A DNA stretch of 64,000 nt from Enterococcus canis NBRC 100695 (GCF_001544375.1 NZ_BCQJ01000002.1:186001-250000), one strand, 5' to 3'; shown: positions 29,828 to 40,238, counted from the stretch's first letter. The notes: generated from the letters alone by a model not told the origin. A program made the numbers and translations.

Positions 29828-30569
29828 CAACACCTCACTGGCACTAGCTTTTGCTCTCGTCCTAGTGGCAGTCGTCATTAGCTATAAAGAACAAATTGGA
29901 CTTTCAAAGGATATTTTTTGGAGCGTGGCACGAGCTATTCTGCAATTAACCATTGTTGGCTATGTCTTAAAATATTTATTCCAATTAGATAACGCCCTTT
30001 TCACAGCCGCCATGAGTCTTTTTATTGTTCTAAACGCTGCTTGGAACGCTCATAAGCGTAATCCACATCCCTATAAACAGTTTTTAGATTCACTTTTGGC
30101 CATTTTTTTCAGCACTTATTTAACGATGGGGGTGTTGATTCTCTCGGGAGCGATTCAATTTATCCCCTCGCAAATCATTCCCATCAGCGGAATGATTGCC
30201 AGTAACTCGATGGTTGCCATTGGCTTATGCTACCGCACCTTGTTCAGCCAATTCCGTGACCAAAGACAACAGGTTTTAGAAAAGTTAGCCTTAGGTGCTG
30301 ATGCCAAACAAGCGGCGCAGACGATTTTGCGTGAAAGCATCCGCACCGCAATGCAGCCGACTGTTGATTCTGCTAAAACGGTAGGGCTTGTGAGTCTCCC
30401 CGGTATGATGTCCGGCTTGATTTTCGCCGGTGTTGATCCCGTCCATGCAATCAAATATCAAATCATGGTAACCTTTATGCTTCTATCTACTACAAGCTTA
30501 GGAGCGATTATTGCTGGCTACCGCAGTTATCGCCATTATTTTAACCATTCCCTGCAATTACTTGACTAA
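29808..30569 (+). CDS. fetB: FetB-like permease (UPF0014)
   Basis: A 253-residue membrane protein with about six to seven helices. The signature stretch (SNSMVAIGLCYRTL, LGADAKQAAQTILRESIRTAMQPTVDSAKTVGLVSLPGMMSGLIFAGVDPVHAIKYQIMV) is typical of YbbM/FetB. It pairs with the overlapping ATPase to form an efflux pump, probably for iron or a similar metal. A bidirectional terminator follows. The LytTR two-component system directly upstream could regulate it. Confidence 0.9.
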   Translation: MDQLTVSNTSLALAFALVLVAVVISYKEQIGLSKDIFWSVARAILQLTIVGYVLKYLFQLDNALFTAAMSLFIVLNAAWNAHKRNPHPYKQFLDSLLAIFFSTYLTMGVLILSGAIQFIPSQIIPISGMIASNSMVAIGLCYRTLFSQFRDQRQQVLEKLALGADAKQAAQTILRESIRTAMQPTVDSAKTVGLVSLPGMMSGLIFAGVDPVHAIKYQIMVTFMLLSTTSLGAIIAGYRSYRHYFNHSLQLLD

Positions 30570-30570
30570 A

Positions 30571-30610
30571 AAACGCTGCTCCCTCTTTTTAGAGGAAGCA
30601 GCGTTTATTT
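30571..30610. terminator. Bidirectional terminator between fetB and the IMPase gene
   Basis: Arms AAACGCTGCTCCCTCT and AGAGGAAGCAGCGTTT (one mismatch) with a 4-base loop. A-rich and T-rich flanks lie on both sides. The IMPase stop codon lies inside the right arm. Confidence 0.85.
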
Positions 30611-31369
30611 TGCTTGCATGGTTTGCATTGTTTGCATTGCTGAAGGTGTGCCACCAACATAATATTCGCGACCTTCGAACTGCAACTTTTCATGACTTAA
30701 ACTTCGATAGGTAAACCCTATGGTATCTAGCAAAACATTCCCCGCAGCGTAATCCCAAGGACTGAGATTTGACAAATAGCCAATATGCTTGCCTCTTAAA
30801 ATCGCAATAAATTCCAAGCCGGCACACCCGCTGACGCGCACGCCCATGCTAGCCTCGCCGATTTCTTGCGCGTGATGGATATTATGGGCATACATGTACG
30901 CATTTATCCCCAATAAACCTTCTGACAGGTCCTTATTAACAGGTGTTGGCAGCGGTTCATCATTACAAAAAAGACCAAGCTCTGGTCCACCCCAATAAAG
31001 TTTTTCATTGATGACATCATAAATAAAACCCAAACGACCCTGGCCTGCTTCATATAGGGCCATCATCATACAAAAATTTTCACGCTCTAACACAAAATTT
31101 AAGGTACCGTCGATAGGATCAATGATCCACGTGCGACCACTTTGATTGGTAAGATTATCGAAACCATTCTCTTCAGCTTGAATTTGATCTTCTGGGAAAT
31201 GTTGCTGAATACACTCAACGAGAAAGGCTTGATTCTCCTTGTCGATATTCGTTACGAGATCTGTACGACTACTTTTTTCAGTGACTTCTACCTGACCCCG
31301 CAGTTTTGATCGAACAGTTGCACCAGCCTCCTCTAACCATGTTCTTACTAAGCGTGCTGTGGCTTCCAT
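30605..31369 (-). CDS. Inositol-monophosphatase family phosphatase
   Basis: A 254-residue Mg2+-dependent phosphatase of the IMPase/SuhB superfamily. Metal sites are EENGF (about 67), WIIDPIDGTLNF (about 80-91) and SPWDYAAGNVLL near residue 205. The true substrate could be inositol phosphate, NADP or 3'-phosphoadenosine phosphate, and cannot be told from sequence. It follows the UPF0223 gene by 4 bases. The same pair stands downstream of pdh in B. subtilis (yktA ... yktC). Confidence 0.92.
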   Translation of the reverse strand: MEATARLVRTWLEEAGATVRSKLRGQVEVTEKSSRTDLVTNIDKENQAFLVECIQQHFPEDQIQAEENGFDNLTNQSGRTWIIDPIDGTLNFVLERENFCMMMALYEAGQGRLGFIYDVINEKLYWGGPELGLFCNDEPLPTPVNKDLSEGLLGINAYMYAHNIHHAQEIGEASMGVRVSGCAGLEFIAILRGKHIGYLSNLSPWDYAAGNVLLDTIGFTYRSLSHEKLQFEGREYYVGGTPSAMQTMQTMQAK

Positions 31370-31373
31370 AGAA

Positions 31374-31646
31374 TCATCCCTTCATCTTGAAACGCTTGCC
31401 AGCTGTTTTGGCAGCTTGAACTGTGCGGTAAAGCGAGTAGCCGGACAGCTCTTCAAATTGTTTACCTAATCTTTTTTCTTCCCCGATACTTTTTACCACT
31501 TGTTTAAACGCCTGATAGGTCTCATTAAATGCGCTAGTCGCGACGCCTTCTTCATAAGCTTTTTCCACCATCGTCCACATCTGCGTAACTGTGATCATTT
31601 CTGCCGTTGTCCAATCTAATTCTAATGGATATTGATAATTTTTCAC
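31374..31646 (-). CDS. UPF0223 (YktA-like) protein
   Basis: A 90-residue helical protein with the family core YPLELDWTTAEMITVTQMWTMVEKAYEEGV and a basic C-terminus (TAGKRFKMKG). Function unknown. The start is GTG at 31644-31646 behind AGAGGTGA. It lies in front of the IMPase gene with a 4-base gap. The conserved position next to pdh and IMPase supports its identity. Confidence 0.9.
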   Translation of the reverse strand: MKNYQYPLELDWTTAEMITVTQMWTMVEKAYEEGVATSAFNETYQAFKQVVKSIGEEKRLGKQFEELSGYSLYRTVQAAKTAGKRFKMKG

Positions 31647-31689
31647 TCAGGTTCACCTCTCACTCAGTGTAGCATATGGGAAAAGAAAG

Positions 31690-31726
31690 CAAAAGAAAAG
31701 AAGCTAGGCAATGGCAGCCTAGCTTC
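31690..31726 (-). terminator. Terminator after pdhD
   Basis: Minus-strand hairpin with perfect arms GAAGCTAGGC / GCCTAGCTTC (7-base loop), followed by TTTTCTTTT. Confidence 0.85.
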
Positions 31727-31747
31727 CTCTGTGTGACAAAAGTGATA

Positions 31748-33154
31748 CTAAATATGAATTGGCAAACCAAGTGCCAATTCAGAAGCATCCATAACAATTT
31801 CACCCAAAGATGGATGAGGATGGATCGTCAAGGCGATATCTTCAGCATTCATACCTGATTCGATAGCTAATGCTAATTCTGAAACAATATCGCTGGCGCC
31901 AACACCGGCAATTTGCGCACCGATGATCACATTGTCGTCTTTTGTCGTAACTAAACGTAAGAAACCTTCCGTTTTGGCTAATGACAACGCACGACCGTTC
32001 CCGCCGAATGGGAATTTAGATTGTTTTGCATCGATTCCAGCTGCTTTCGCATCTGCAATCGTCATTCCTACGCTAGCTAATTCTGGGTCAGTAAAGGCAA
32101 CAGCTGGCATTGCTTTATAATCAACTGCCACTTTCTTGCCTGAGATTGCTTCTGCAGCAATTTTAGCTTCATAACTTGCTTTATGTGCTAGAGCAGCGCC
32201 TGGTACGATGTCGCCGATTGCGTAGATATTTGGCACATTCGTGCGGCCTTGTTTATCTACTTCGATCAAACCACGATCGCCAACTTTAACGCCGGCTTGT
32301 TCTAGACCTAAATCATCTGTATTAGCCCGACGACCAACAGTTACCATTACGTAGTCAGCTGTAACAGATTCTTCTTTGCCGCCTACTTCATATTTCACAG
32401 TAACGCTGTCGCCATTGTCAACGGCTTCTTTCGCCATTGCAGAAGTTACGACGGTAATGCCTTTTTTCTTGAAGTCATCTAATACGACTTTAACCATATC
32501 TTTTTCGTAAGTTGGCAAGATAGAGTCAGTACCTTCAATGATTGTCACTTCAGAGCCAAGGTTTGCATAAGCGCCACCTAATTCAGCACCAATAACCCCG
32601 CCACCAATGATGACAAATTTTTCAGGAACTTTTTCAAGATTCAAGCCGCCAGTAGAATCTAACACGCGACCACCGAATTTGAAGCCTTTGATTTCGATTG
32701 GACGAGAGCCAGTAGCGACAATTGCGTTATTGAAAGAATAAGTTTGAGCAGAATCTGGATGAATCACACGCAAGGTATGTTCATCTACGAAGAAAGCTTC
32801 TCCCCGTAAGATTTCCACTTTATGTTTTTTCAATAACATTTCCACGCCGGAAGTTAATTTATTCACGACTTGGTTTTGTTTCCAGTCTTGGGTTACGCTG
32901 AAGTCTAATTTGACATTTTCAGCAGAAACACCAAACAATTTAGAATCAAGTGATTCTTGATAATGATGACCTGCACTGATTAAGGCTTTAGAAGGGATAC
33001 AGCCGACGTTCAAACAAACCCCGCCGATGTATTCACGTTCAATAATAGCCACTTTTTGGCCCATTTCCGCAGCGCGGATGGCGGCAACATAGCCGCCAGG
33101 TCCAGCACCAATCACAACTGTATCTAACTCAATGGCGAAATCTCCTACTACCAT
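31748..33154 (-). CDS. pdhD: Dihydrolipoyl dehydrogenase, E3 of pyruvate dehydrogenase
   Basis: A 468-residue flavoprotein that reoxidises the dihydrolipoyl groups of E2 with NAD+. FAD site [20 protein letters not shown] (about 13-32), redox-active disulfide [16 protein letters not shown] (about 44-59), NAD site [20 protein letters not shown] (about 182-201) and C-terminal catalytic HPHPSLGE. Start ATG with a ribosome binding site just past the pdhC stop. Last gene of the pdhABCD operon. Confidence 0.97.
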   Translation of the reverse strand: MVVGDFAIELDTVVIGAGPGGYVAAIRAAEMGQKVAIIEREYIGGVCLNVGCIPSKALISAGHHYQESLDSKLFGVSAENVKLDFSVTQDWKQNQVVNKLTSGVEMLLKKHKVEILRGEAFFVDEHTLRVIHPDSAQTYSFNNAIVATGSRPIEIKGFKFGGRVLDSTGGLNLEKVPEKFVIIGGGVIGAELGGAYANLGSEVTIIEGTDSILPTYEKDMVKVVLDDFKKKGITVVTSAMAKEAVDNGDSVTVKYEVGGKEESVTADYVMVTVGRRANTDDLGLEQAGVKVGDRGLIEVDKQGRTNVPNIYAIGDIVPGAALAHKASYEAKIAAEAISGKKVAVDYKAMPAVAFTDPELASVGMTIADAKAAGIDAKQSKFPFGGNGRALSLAKTEGFLRLVTTKDDNVIIGAQIAGVGASDIVSELALAIESGMNAEDIALTIHPHPSLGEIVMDASELALGLPIHI

Positions 33155-33161
33155 TATTTAA

Positions 33162-34787
33162 TCATCCTTCCATCAATAGTAACTCTGGATCAGCTAATAA
33201 ACGTTTGATATTGTTCATTGCTTTTTGGGCAGTTGCGCCGTCTACGATACGGTGATCGAAACTTAGAGAAAGTTTCATCATCCGACCAACGACAATCTCG
33301 CCTTCTGCATTGACTACTGGTTGTTGTGAGATTGTACCCACACCAAGAATCGCCACTTCAGGGTAGTTGATAACTGGTGTAAACCAGCCCCCACCAACTG
33401 AACCGATATTACTGATAGTGATGGTTCCGTCACGCATATCTTGTGCAGCTAATTTGCCATTATGGGCTTGAGCTGCTTTTTCATTGATTTCGTCAGCAAT
33501 TGCGAACATGCCTTTTGTATCAGCATTTTTCACATTTGGCACATACAAACCGTGGTCAGTATCAGTTGCGATACCAATGTTGTAGTAATGTTTAAAGACG
33601 ATTTCTTGAGCTGCATCATCAATTGAAGCATTCAAGACTGGGAATTTCTTCACTGTAGCAGTCAAAGCTTTCACTACATATGGTAAGAATGTCAATTTCG
33701 TACCGTTTTCAGCAGCAACGTCTTTGAATTTCTTACGGTGATCCCAAAGTTTAGAAACTTCTACTTCATCATGTAACGTTACATGAGGGGCAGTGTGTTT
33801 ACTGTTGACCATTGCTTTGGCAATAGCTTTACGTGTTGGCGTCATTGCTTCACGAGTTTCCATGTCACCTAAGTTAGACTTGAAGGCTTGTGGTGCGGCC
33901 GCCTTAGCAGCAGGTGCTTCTGTTGTAGTTGAAGCTGTTACCGTTGCTTGAGCTGTCGCAGGTTGTGCGCCGCCACTTACGAATTTATCGATATCTTCTT
34001 TTGTAACACGGCCACCTTTACCAGTAGCAGTTATTTGAGAGATGTCTACATCTTTTTCGCGAGCGTATTGACGAACAGATGGCATTGCCAAGACCCGTTT
34101 GTTTGGATCAGCTGCTTCTACCACTGTTGCTGCAGCTGCAGATGCGGCTGGTTGTGCCGGTGCTGCTTCTGGTGTCGCAGCAGGTTGTGCTGGTGCTGCG
34201 CCATTATGTCCAGGTGCGTCGATTTCAACTAATACGTCACCAACATTGGCAACAGTACCTTCTGCAACCACGATATTTTTGACAGTACCTGTTACTGGAG
34301 AAGGAATTTCTTCCACAGATTTATCGTTTTGTACTTCTAATAAGCTGTCATCTTCATTGATAGTATCGCCTGGTTTAACAAACCATTTTACGATTTCACC
34401 TTCGGCAATTCCTTCACCGATATCTGGTAATTTGAATTGATAGAATCCGCCAGCTGCTGGTGCTGCTTCTGTTGTAGGAACGGCTGCCGGTTGTGCCGGT
34501 GTTTGTTCTTGGGCAGCAACACCGCTGTCGCCTTCATTTCCTTCAAAACCTGGTGCGTCGATTTCAACTAATACGTCGCCAACATTGGCAACAGTACCTT
34601 CTGGCACCACGATATTTTTGACAGTACCTGTTACTGGGGAAGGAATTTCTTCCACAGATTTATCGTTTTGTACTTCTAATAAGGTATCGTCTTCATTGAT
34701 GGTATCGCCTGGTTTAACAAACCATTTTACGATTTCGCCTTCTGCGATCCCTTCACCGATATCCGGTAATTTAAATTGATAAGCCAT
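33162..34787 (-). CDS. pdhC: Dihydrolipoamide acetyltransferase, E2, two lipoyl domains
   Basis: A 541-residue E2 core of pyruvate dehydrogenase. Two almost identical lipoyl domains carry the lipoylated lysines Lys43 and Lys156, both in [10 protein letters not shown]. Ala/Pro-rich linkers follow, then the E1/E3-binding domain (about 215-255, [36 protein letters not shown]) and the catalytic domain with the active-site motif [10 protein letters not shown] near the C-terminus. The lipoyl domains are so similar in DNA that a recent duplication or gene conversion is likely. Confidence 0.97.
   Translation of the reverse strand: MAYQFKLPDIGEGIAEGEIVKWFVKPGDTINEDDTLLEVQNDKSVEEIPSPVTGTVKNIVVPEGTVANVGDVLVEIDAPGFEGNEGDSGVAAQEQTPAQPAAVPTTEAAPAAGGFYQFKLPDIGEGIAEGEIVKWFVKPGDTINEDDSLLEVQNDKSVEEIPSPVTGTVKNIVVAEGTVANVGDVLVEIDAPGHNGAAPAQPAATPEAAPAQPAASAAAATVVEAADPNKRVLAMPSVRQYAREKDVDISQITATGKGGRVTKEDIDKFVSGGAQPATAQATVTASTTTEAPAAKAAAPQAFKSNLGDMETREAMTPTRKAIAKAMVNSKHTAPHVTLHDEVEVSKLWDHRKKFKDVAAENGTKLTFLPYVVKALTATVKKFPVLNASIDDAAQEIVFKHYYNIGIATDTDHGLYVPNVKNADTKGMFAIADEINEKAAQAHNGKLAAQDMRDGTITISNIGSVGGGWFTPVINYPEVAILGVGTISQQPVVNAEGEIVVGRMMKLSLSFDHRIVDGATAQKAMNNIKRLLADPELLLMEG
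34222..34442. repeat. Second lipoyl-domain repeat of pdhC
   Basis: 221 bases nearly identical to 34561-34781 (about 15 differences by eye, no gaps). Direct repeat inside the coding sequence. Confidence 0.9.
34561..34781. repeat. First lipoyl-domain repeat of pdhC
   Basis: Partner of the 221-base direct repeat at 34222-34442. Differences are scattered and partly at third codon positions. Confidence 0.9.
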
Positions 34788-34807
34788 TGGTTTTCTTCCC
34801 TTCCTGA

Positions 34808-35785
34808 TTAAAATTCCATGATTTCGCGTACTTTAGCTTCGATATCATTTGCATTTGGCAACCAAGCATTTTCAGCTTGACCAAATGGGAAGACTGTATC
34901 GGGAGCAGAAACACGACCAACTGGTGCTTCTAATGACAAAACAACACGTTCTGAGATTTCAGAAACGACCATCGCCCCAACACCTGCTTGTTTTTGAGCT
35001 TCTTGAACAACAACTACACGACCTGTTTTTTCAACAGAAGCGATGATTGTTTCAACATCTAGTGGTGCAACTGTCCGCAAGTCGATGATTTCAGCGTTGA
35101 TACCATCTTTTGCCAAGTTGTCAGCCGCTTTGATTGCTTCACGCACCATTGCGCCGTAAGTAATGATAGAAATATCAGAACCTTCACGAGTTACTGCTGC
35201 TTTATCCAAAGGAACTTCATATGCTTCATCTGGCACTTCCTCACGGAAAGAACGATATAGTTTCATGTGTTCCAAGAACACGACTGGATCGTTACTGCGG
35301 ATAGAAGAAATTAGTAATCCTTTAGCATCATATGGGTTTGATGGAATAACCACGCGGATACCAGGAGATTGTGCAATCAAACCTTCCAAGTTATCTGAGT
35401 GCAATTCTGGTGTATGCACACCGCCACCAAATGGTGAGCGAATTGTGATTGGCATGTTACGTGTGCCACTCATACGGTAACGAGTACGCGCCATTTGTGC
35501 TACGATTTCATCCATTGCTTCAAATACGAAGCCAAAGAATTGGATTTCAGGAACAGGACGGAAGCCTTCTAAAGCCATCCCGAAAGCTAAACCAGCAATT
35601 CCTGATTCTGCTAATGGTGTATCAAAAACGCGGTCTTCACCAAATTTTTCTTGAAGACCTTCAGTAGCACGGAAAACCCCACCGTTTTTCCCTACGTCTT
35701 CACCAAAAACTAGCACATTTTCGTCGTTTTGGATTTCAAGAGCTAAGGCGTCTGTAATCGCCTGGATCATTGTTTTTTGTGCCAT
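34808..35785 (-). CDS. pdhB: Pyruvate dehydrogenase E1 beta subunit
   Basis: A 325-residue transketolase-like subunit that with PdhA forms the thiamine-diphosphate E1. Signatures: [24 protein letters not shown] (about 26-49), [15 protein letters not shown], and the C-terminal [12 protein letters not shown]. The ATG follows the pdhA stop by two bases. The product decarboxylates pyruvate and reductively acetylates the E2 lipoyl arm. Confidence 0.97.
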   Translation of the reverse strand: MAQKTMIQAITDALALEIQNDENVLVFGEDVGKNGGVFRATEGLQEKFGEDRVFDTPLAESGIAGLAFGMALEGFRPVPEIQFFGFVFEAMDEIVAQMARTRYRMSGTRNMPITIRSPFGGGVHTPELHSDNLEGLIAQSPGIRVVIPSNPYDAKGLLISSIRSNDPVVFLEHMKLYRSFREEVPDEAYEVPLDKAAVTREGSDISIITYGAMVREAIKAADNLAKDGINAEIIDLRTVAPLDVETIIASVEKTGRVVVVQEAQKQAGVGAMVVSEISERVVLSLEAPVGRVSAPDTVFPFGQAENAWLPNANDIEAKVREIMEF

Positions 35786-35787
35786 GA

Positions 35788-36930
<1,143 letters not shown>

Positions 36931-37102
36931 TCATGTTTAAAACAGACACAAAAACTGTATCAGTTTCAATCGTTTACATTACTAAACTATCACTTTCATG
37001 CTGTTTAATCAAGAAATATGCTATGCAAAATTCTAGGAATAAATTAAAAATGCCCTATGGAAACAATGAGAGAGAACGTGAAAACTCTCACACAGTTTCC
37101 AA

Positions 37103-37117
37103 TGTTTTCGCTTACAA
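37103..37117 (-). promoter_or_regulatory. cre site upstream of pdhA
   Basis: TTGTAAGCGAAAACA on the minus strand fits WTGNAANCGNWNNCW at all positions. It lies about 200 bases before pdhA, a distance at which CcpA could activate or repress depending on the unknown promoter. Confidence 0.6.
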
Positions 37118-37238
37118 CCTTGTCTTAACCGTTATAACAATTGTTTTTCTCATTTTGTGCTTTTTGTCATTTGTTAAAAAAACTGCTATGAAACAGTTTA
37201 TGCCATTTGAAGCCTGTGTATTATTTTCTTATAACAGC

Positions 37239-37276
37239 AAAAAAAAGCACTGGGAGATGTAAATTTCCCAATGCTT
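37239..37276 (-). terminator. Terminator after mgtA
   Basis: Minus-strand hairpin AAGCATTGGGA / TCCCAGTGCTT (one G-U pair, 10-base loop) followed by a run of six or more T. Confidence 0.85.
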
Positions 37277-37284
37277 TACAAAAA

Positions 37285-39885
37285 TCAGATCCATTCCTTC
37301 GTCAGATGGATATAGATACGTTTTGCTATTTCAATAGTGATGAGGTAGCCAATGATGATTGCGAAGAACCATGGCCAGTAGCCAGCTGGCAGCGCCACAA
37401 ATTCAAATAGACTGCGTAATGGTGTTAAGACTAGCACAAGTCCTGCTGTAATCGCCAAACAGCTGGTGATAATAACTGGTGGTGCCGCAATACTTTGGAT
37501 AAAGGGTACTTTCTTCGTTCGTACCATATGCACAACTATGGTTTGACTTACCAAGCCCACCATGAACCAACCCGTTTGAAACAGACCTTGACTAGCCACG
37601 CTGTTAGCGCCAAAAACAAACCACATCACTAAGAAGGTCAGAATATCAAAGATACTGCTGACTGGACCTAGGCAAACGGTAAATTTCAACAACCCGGTAA
37701 TCGCCCAGCGAACAGGTTTCGCAAGCTCTTCTTCGTCCACATTATCCCAAGGAATCGTCAATTGCGCAAAATCATAAATCAAGTTTTGCACCAATAGTTG
37801 GATTGAAAGCATTGGCAGAAATGGTAGAAAGGCACTGGCAACTAAAATCGAGAAGACATTCCCGAAGTTTGAGCTGATGGTAATTTTGATGTACTTCATC
37901 ATATTACTGAAGACGCGGCGGCCTTCAATCACACCATTTTCCAGCACATTCAAACTTTTTTCCAACAGAATGATGGAACTAGCATCTTTGGTAATATCGG
38001 CGGCTGTATCAACGGAAATACCAACATCTGCTCGGCGCAAAGCCGGTGCATCATTGATGCCATCTCCCATAAAGCCCACAGTGTGCCCGTTTTTTTGTAG
38101 CATATCAATGATCCGTGATTTTTGCATCGGATCAAGTTTAGCAAATAAATTCGTTAACTCCACTTCTTTACGTAACGTTTCATCATCCATTTTTTCAATG
38201 TCAGTTCCTAACAAAGTATGGCTGACTTCGATGCCAACGTCTTGACAAACCTTTTTGGCCACGATGGCATTGTCTCCCGTCAATACTTTAACATTGACGC
38301 CATGTTGATGTAGCGAGCTGATCGCCGTGATTGCCGATTTTTTGGCTGGATCTAGGAAGCCCACGAAGCCCATCAAAATCATGTCTTTTTCATCTGCGAC
38401 GCTGTAAATGGCTTCGGAATGGACATCGGCCTTCATGGCAACGGTAATTACCCGCATCCCTTGTTCGTTCATACGGACATTGACTTCACGCATTTGTTCT
38501 CGCAGCTCAGGCGTTAAGGGGATCACCTTGCCGTTGATTGAGACCCGGTCACAAACGTCAGCCATTTCTTCCACCGCGCCTTTTGTAATCATCAGTTGAT
38601 GATCATCGGCATTGACTACTGTTGTTAAGCGGCGACGAGAAAAATCAAAGGGAATTTCATCAATTTTGGTGACCTTTTGATAAGGCAAAGCCCGTTTGTT
38701 TTCTTCATAATAATTGATTACCGCAATATCCATTAGATTTTTCCAGCCCGTTTGTTGGGATGAGTTTAAAAAGGCCAAATCCAAAACTTGTTCATTTTCC
38801 GTACCTAGCGGATCTAAATGTTGCACCAACACTACTCGGTCCTCTGTGATCGTGCCCGTTTTATCCGTACAAAGGACATCCATGCTGCCTAAATTTTGAA
38901 TGGAAGCTAGCTCCTTGACGATTACTTTATGTTTGGAAAGCGACATTGCTCCTTTGGCCAGATTACTAGTGACAATCATCGGCAACATTTCTGGGGTCAA
39001 ACCAACCGCTACTGCAATAGCAAAGAAGAAGGCACTGCCCCAGTCACCCTTTGTGACACCATTGATTAAAAAGACGATAGGAAAAAGAACCATAACCATC
39101 CGCAATAGTAGTTTGCTGACTTTGGCCAAGCCAACATCAAAAGCGGTTTTACCTCTTTGGGTCGTAGCATTCTTAGCAATATCACCGAAAAAGGTTTCTT
39201 GCCCCGTCTTTAAAATAATCGCGCGGCCTTGCCCACTAATGACATCCGTCCCCATAAAGACCAAATCTTGCATATCAATCGCCGAAATATTCGCTTTATT
39301 TTCAATGCCAGCGTCAACAAATTTTTCTACTGGCATTGATTCACCGGTCAAAGAAGACTGATTCACGAATAAATCCTTCGTCCAAATTAAAACAGCATCC
39401 GCTGGAATCATATCGCCGGTAGCTAAGGTAATAATGTCCCCAGGTACAACTTCGTCCATGGGAATTTCTTTAGTGGCGCCGTCTCGCGTCACAGCAGCAG
39501 TATTTTCAATTAGTTCCTTGAGTGCTAAGCTAGCTTTTTGCGAGCGGTATTCTTGAATAAAGGTGATGACGACACTACAGAGAATCATCGTGCCCATTAC
39601 GATAGCCGCCTCAAAATCCCCCGTGATAGCAGATACCACCATTAATAATAGCAATACATAAACAAAAGGATCATTGAAAGCTTCCAAAAACAATAACCAA
39701 GCAGGGGTTGGCTTTTGTGCATTGACTTGATTCAAGCCGTATTCTTCCAAGCGTTCTTTGGCATCGGTGGTGGTTAAGCCTTTATCAGACGTCCGTAATT
39801 CCATATATAATTCACGTTCACTCAGCAATGCTAGTTTTTTCAATTCTTGTTCTTTTGTCGTTTTTCTTACTTCTTTGTTTAACAT
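37285..39885 (-). CDS. mgtA: Magnesium-translocating P-type ATPase
   Basis: An 866-residue P3B-type ATPase importing Mg2+. Phosphorylated Asp341 in CTDKTGT, TGES loop at 180-183, hinge TGDN (VLTGDNAIVAKK) and MGDGINDAPALR are all present. About ten membrane helices, with the motif VAVGLTPEMLPMIV in helix 4 typical of MgtA. AGGAGG lies eight bases before the ATG at 39883-39885. Its long leader carries an M-box riboswitch, a terminator, a small ORF and competing hairpins. Expression should therefore rise when Mg2+ is low. Confidence 0.96.
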   Translation of the reverse strand: MLNKEVRKTTKEQELKKLALLSERELYMELRTSDKGLTTTDAKERLEEYGLNQVNAQKPTPAWLLFLEAFNDPFVYVLLLLMVVSAITGDFEAAIVMGTMILCSVVITFIQEYRSQKASLALKELIENTAAVTRDGATKEIPMDEVVPGDIITLATGDMIPADAVLIWTKDLFVNQSSLTGESMPVEKFVDAGIENKANISAIDMQDLVFMGTDVISGQGRAIILKTGQETFFGDIAKNATTQRGKTAFDVGLAKVSKLLLRMVMVLFPIVFLINGVTKGDWGSAFFFAIAVAVGLTPEMLPMIVTSNLAKGAMSLSKHKVIVKELASIQNLGSMDVLCTDKTGTITEDRVVLVQHLDPLGTENEQVLDLAFLNSSQQTGWKNLMDIAVINYYEENKRALPYQKVTKIDEIPFDFSRRRLTTVVNADDHQLMITKGAVEEMADVCDRVSINGKVIPLTPELREQMREVNVRMNEQGMRVITVAMKADVHSEAIYSVADEKDMILMGFVGFLDPAKKSAITAISSLHQHGVNVKVLTGDNAIVAKKVCQDVGIEVSHTLLGTDIEKMDDETLRKEVELTNLFAKLDPMQKSRIIDMLQKNGHTVGFMGDGINDAPALRRADVGISVDTAADITKDASSIILLEKSLNVLENGVIEGRRVFSNMMKYIKITISSNFGNVFSILVASAFLPFLPMLSIQLLVQNLIYDFAQLTIPWDNVDEEELAKPVRWAITGLLKFTVCLGPVSSIFDILTFLVMWFVFGANSVASQGLFQTGWFMVGLVSQTIVVHMVRTKKVPFIQSIAAPPVIITSCLAITAGLVLVLTPLRSLFEFVALPAGYWPWFFAIIIGYLITIEIAKRIYIHLTKEWI

Positions 39886-39893
39886 CGTCAGTT

Positions 39894-39936
39894 CCTCCTT
39901 CGTTCCCTAGGAGGCGTGAGTTATTACCTCCCAGGG
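39894..39936 (-). promoter_or_regulatory. Competing hairpins at the mgtA ribosome binding site
   Basis: In the RNA, CCUCCU (39909-39914) can pair in two exclusive ways. In the first it forms a 10-bp hairpin CCCUGGGAGG (39927-39936) / CCUCCUAGGG (39905-39914) with one G-U pair. In the second it pairs with the mgtA ribosome binding site AGGAGG (39894-39899) across a 9-base loop. The first leaves translation free, the second blocks it. A ribosome on the small ORF just upstream could decide between them. Confidence 0.55.
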
Positions 39937-39946
39937 CATATCCTAT

Positions 39947-39997
39947 TCACTTGCTGGGGTTCGGGGTTCTTTTCCAAAATAACTCATCCTTTCTCAT
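39947..39997 (-). CDS. Candidate leader peptide of mgtA, 16 residues
   Basis: ATG at 39995-39997 preceded by GTGAGGTG at a good distance, 16 codons, TGA at 39947-39949. The product would be MRKDELFWKRTPNPSK, basic, with two prolines near the end and an early Asp-Glu pair. It starts 22 bases after the riboswitch terminator and stops ten bases before the first arm of the mgtA hairpin. By position and proline content it recalls the enterobacterial leader MgtL, but the sequences are unrelated. A chance ORF cannot be excluded. Confidence 0.45.
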   Translation of the reverse strand: MRKDELFWKRTPNPSK

Positions 39998-40018
39998 GAG
40001 ACACCTCACGCTTAAACA

Positions 40019-40050
40019 CAAAAAAGCGCCCTCAACAATAGAGGACGCTT
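40019..40050 (-). terminator. Expression-platform terminator of the M-box
   Basis: Minus-strand hairpin AAGCGTCCTC / GAGGGCGCTT (one G-U pair, 7-base loop) followed by TTTTTG. The alternative antiterminator pairs CTCAACGATAGAAG (40067-40080) with CCTCTATTGTTGAG (40031-40044), which destroys the terminator. Confidence 0.88.
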
Positions 40051-40077
40051 GGCGCACGAAAATAGTCTTCTATCGTT

Positions 40078-40216
40078 GAGCTTTAGCACTATACAGCGTA
40101 GATAGAAATCATCAGCTACATTATGAATGACCTTCACGATCATTCCTGTTCAACCAACTAAGGGTCTCTCGATCCTTTCGCGGCAGCAGCTTATTTCTGT
40201 ATAGGAGCCTCACCTA
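40078..40216 (-). ncRNA. M-box (ykoK) magnesium riboswitch aptamer
   Basis: The minus-strand RNA begins with the conserved GGTGAGGCTCCTATACAG (40197-40214), continues with GCTGCTGCC and the segment CGAAAGGATCGAGAGACCC, and closes with TATAGTGCTAAAGCTC (about 40078-40093). These are the M-box consensus blocks in the right order. Mg2+ binding should favour the terminator at 40019-40050 and switch mgtA off. Confidence 0.95.
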
Positions 40217-40238
40217 ACAATACATTTTATTCACCTTC

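Noticed and set aside
33948-34440. Several plus-strand frames opposite pdhC, including Ala-rich and Cys-rich ones
   Set aside because: Shadows of the Ala/Pro-rich linkers and lipoyl domains of pdhC on the other strand.
36933-37262. 109-codon plus-strand frame in the pdhA-mgtA spacer
   Set aside because: No ribosome binding site before the ATG. The frame overlaps the cre site and the mgtA terminator, and the composition is that of AT-rich control DNA.
39951-39990. Alternative out-of-frame small ORF in the mgtA leader (MSYFGKEPRTPASE)
   Set aside because: Its AAAGG box directly abuts the ATG. The ORF at 39947-39997 has a better spaced ribosome binding site. Worth remembering because it also contains Glu-Pro.
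39828-40079. 83-codon plus-strand frame over the mgtA leader
   Set aside because: It is antisense to the leader hairpins, terminator and riboswitch end and has no ribosome binding site.
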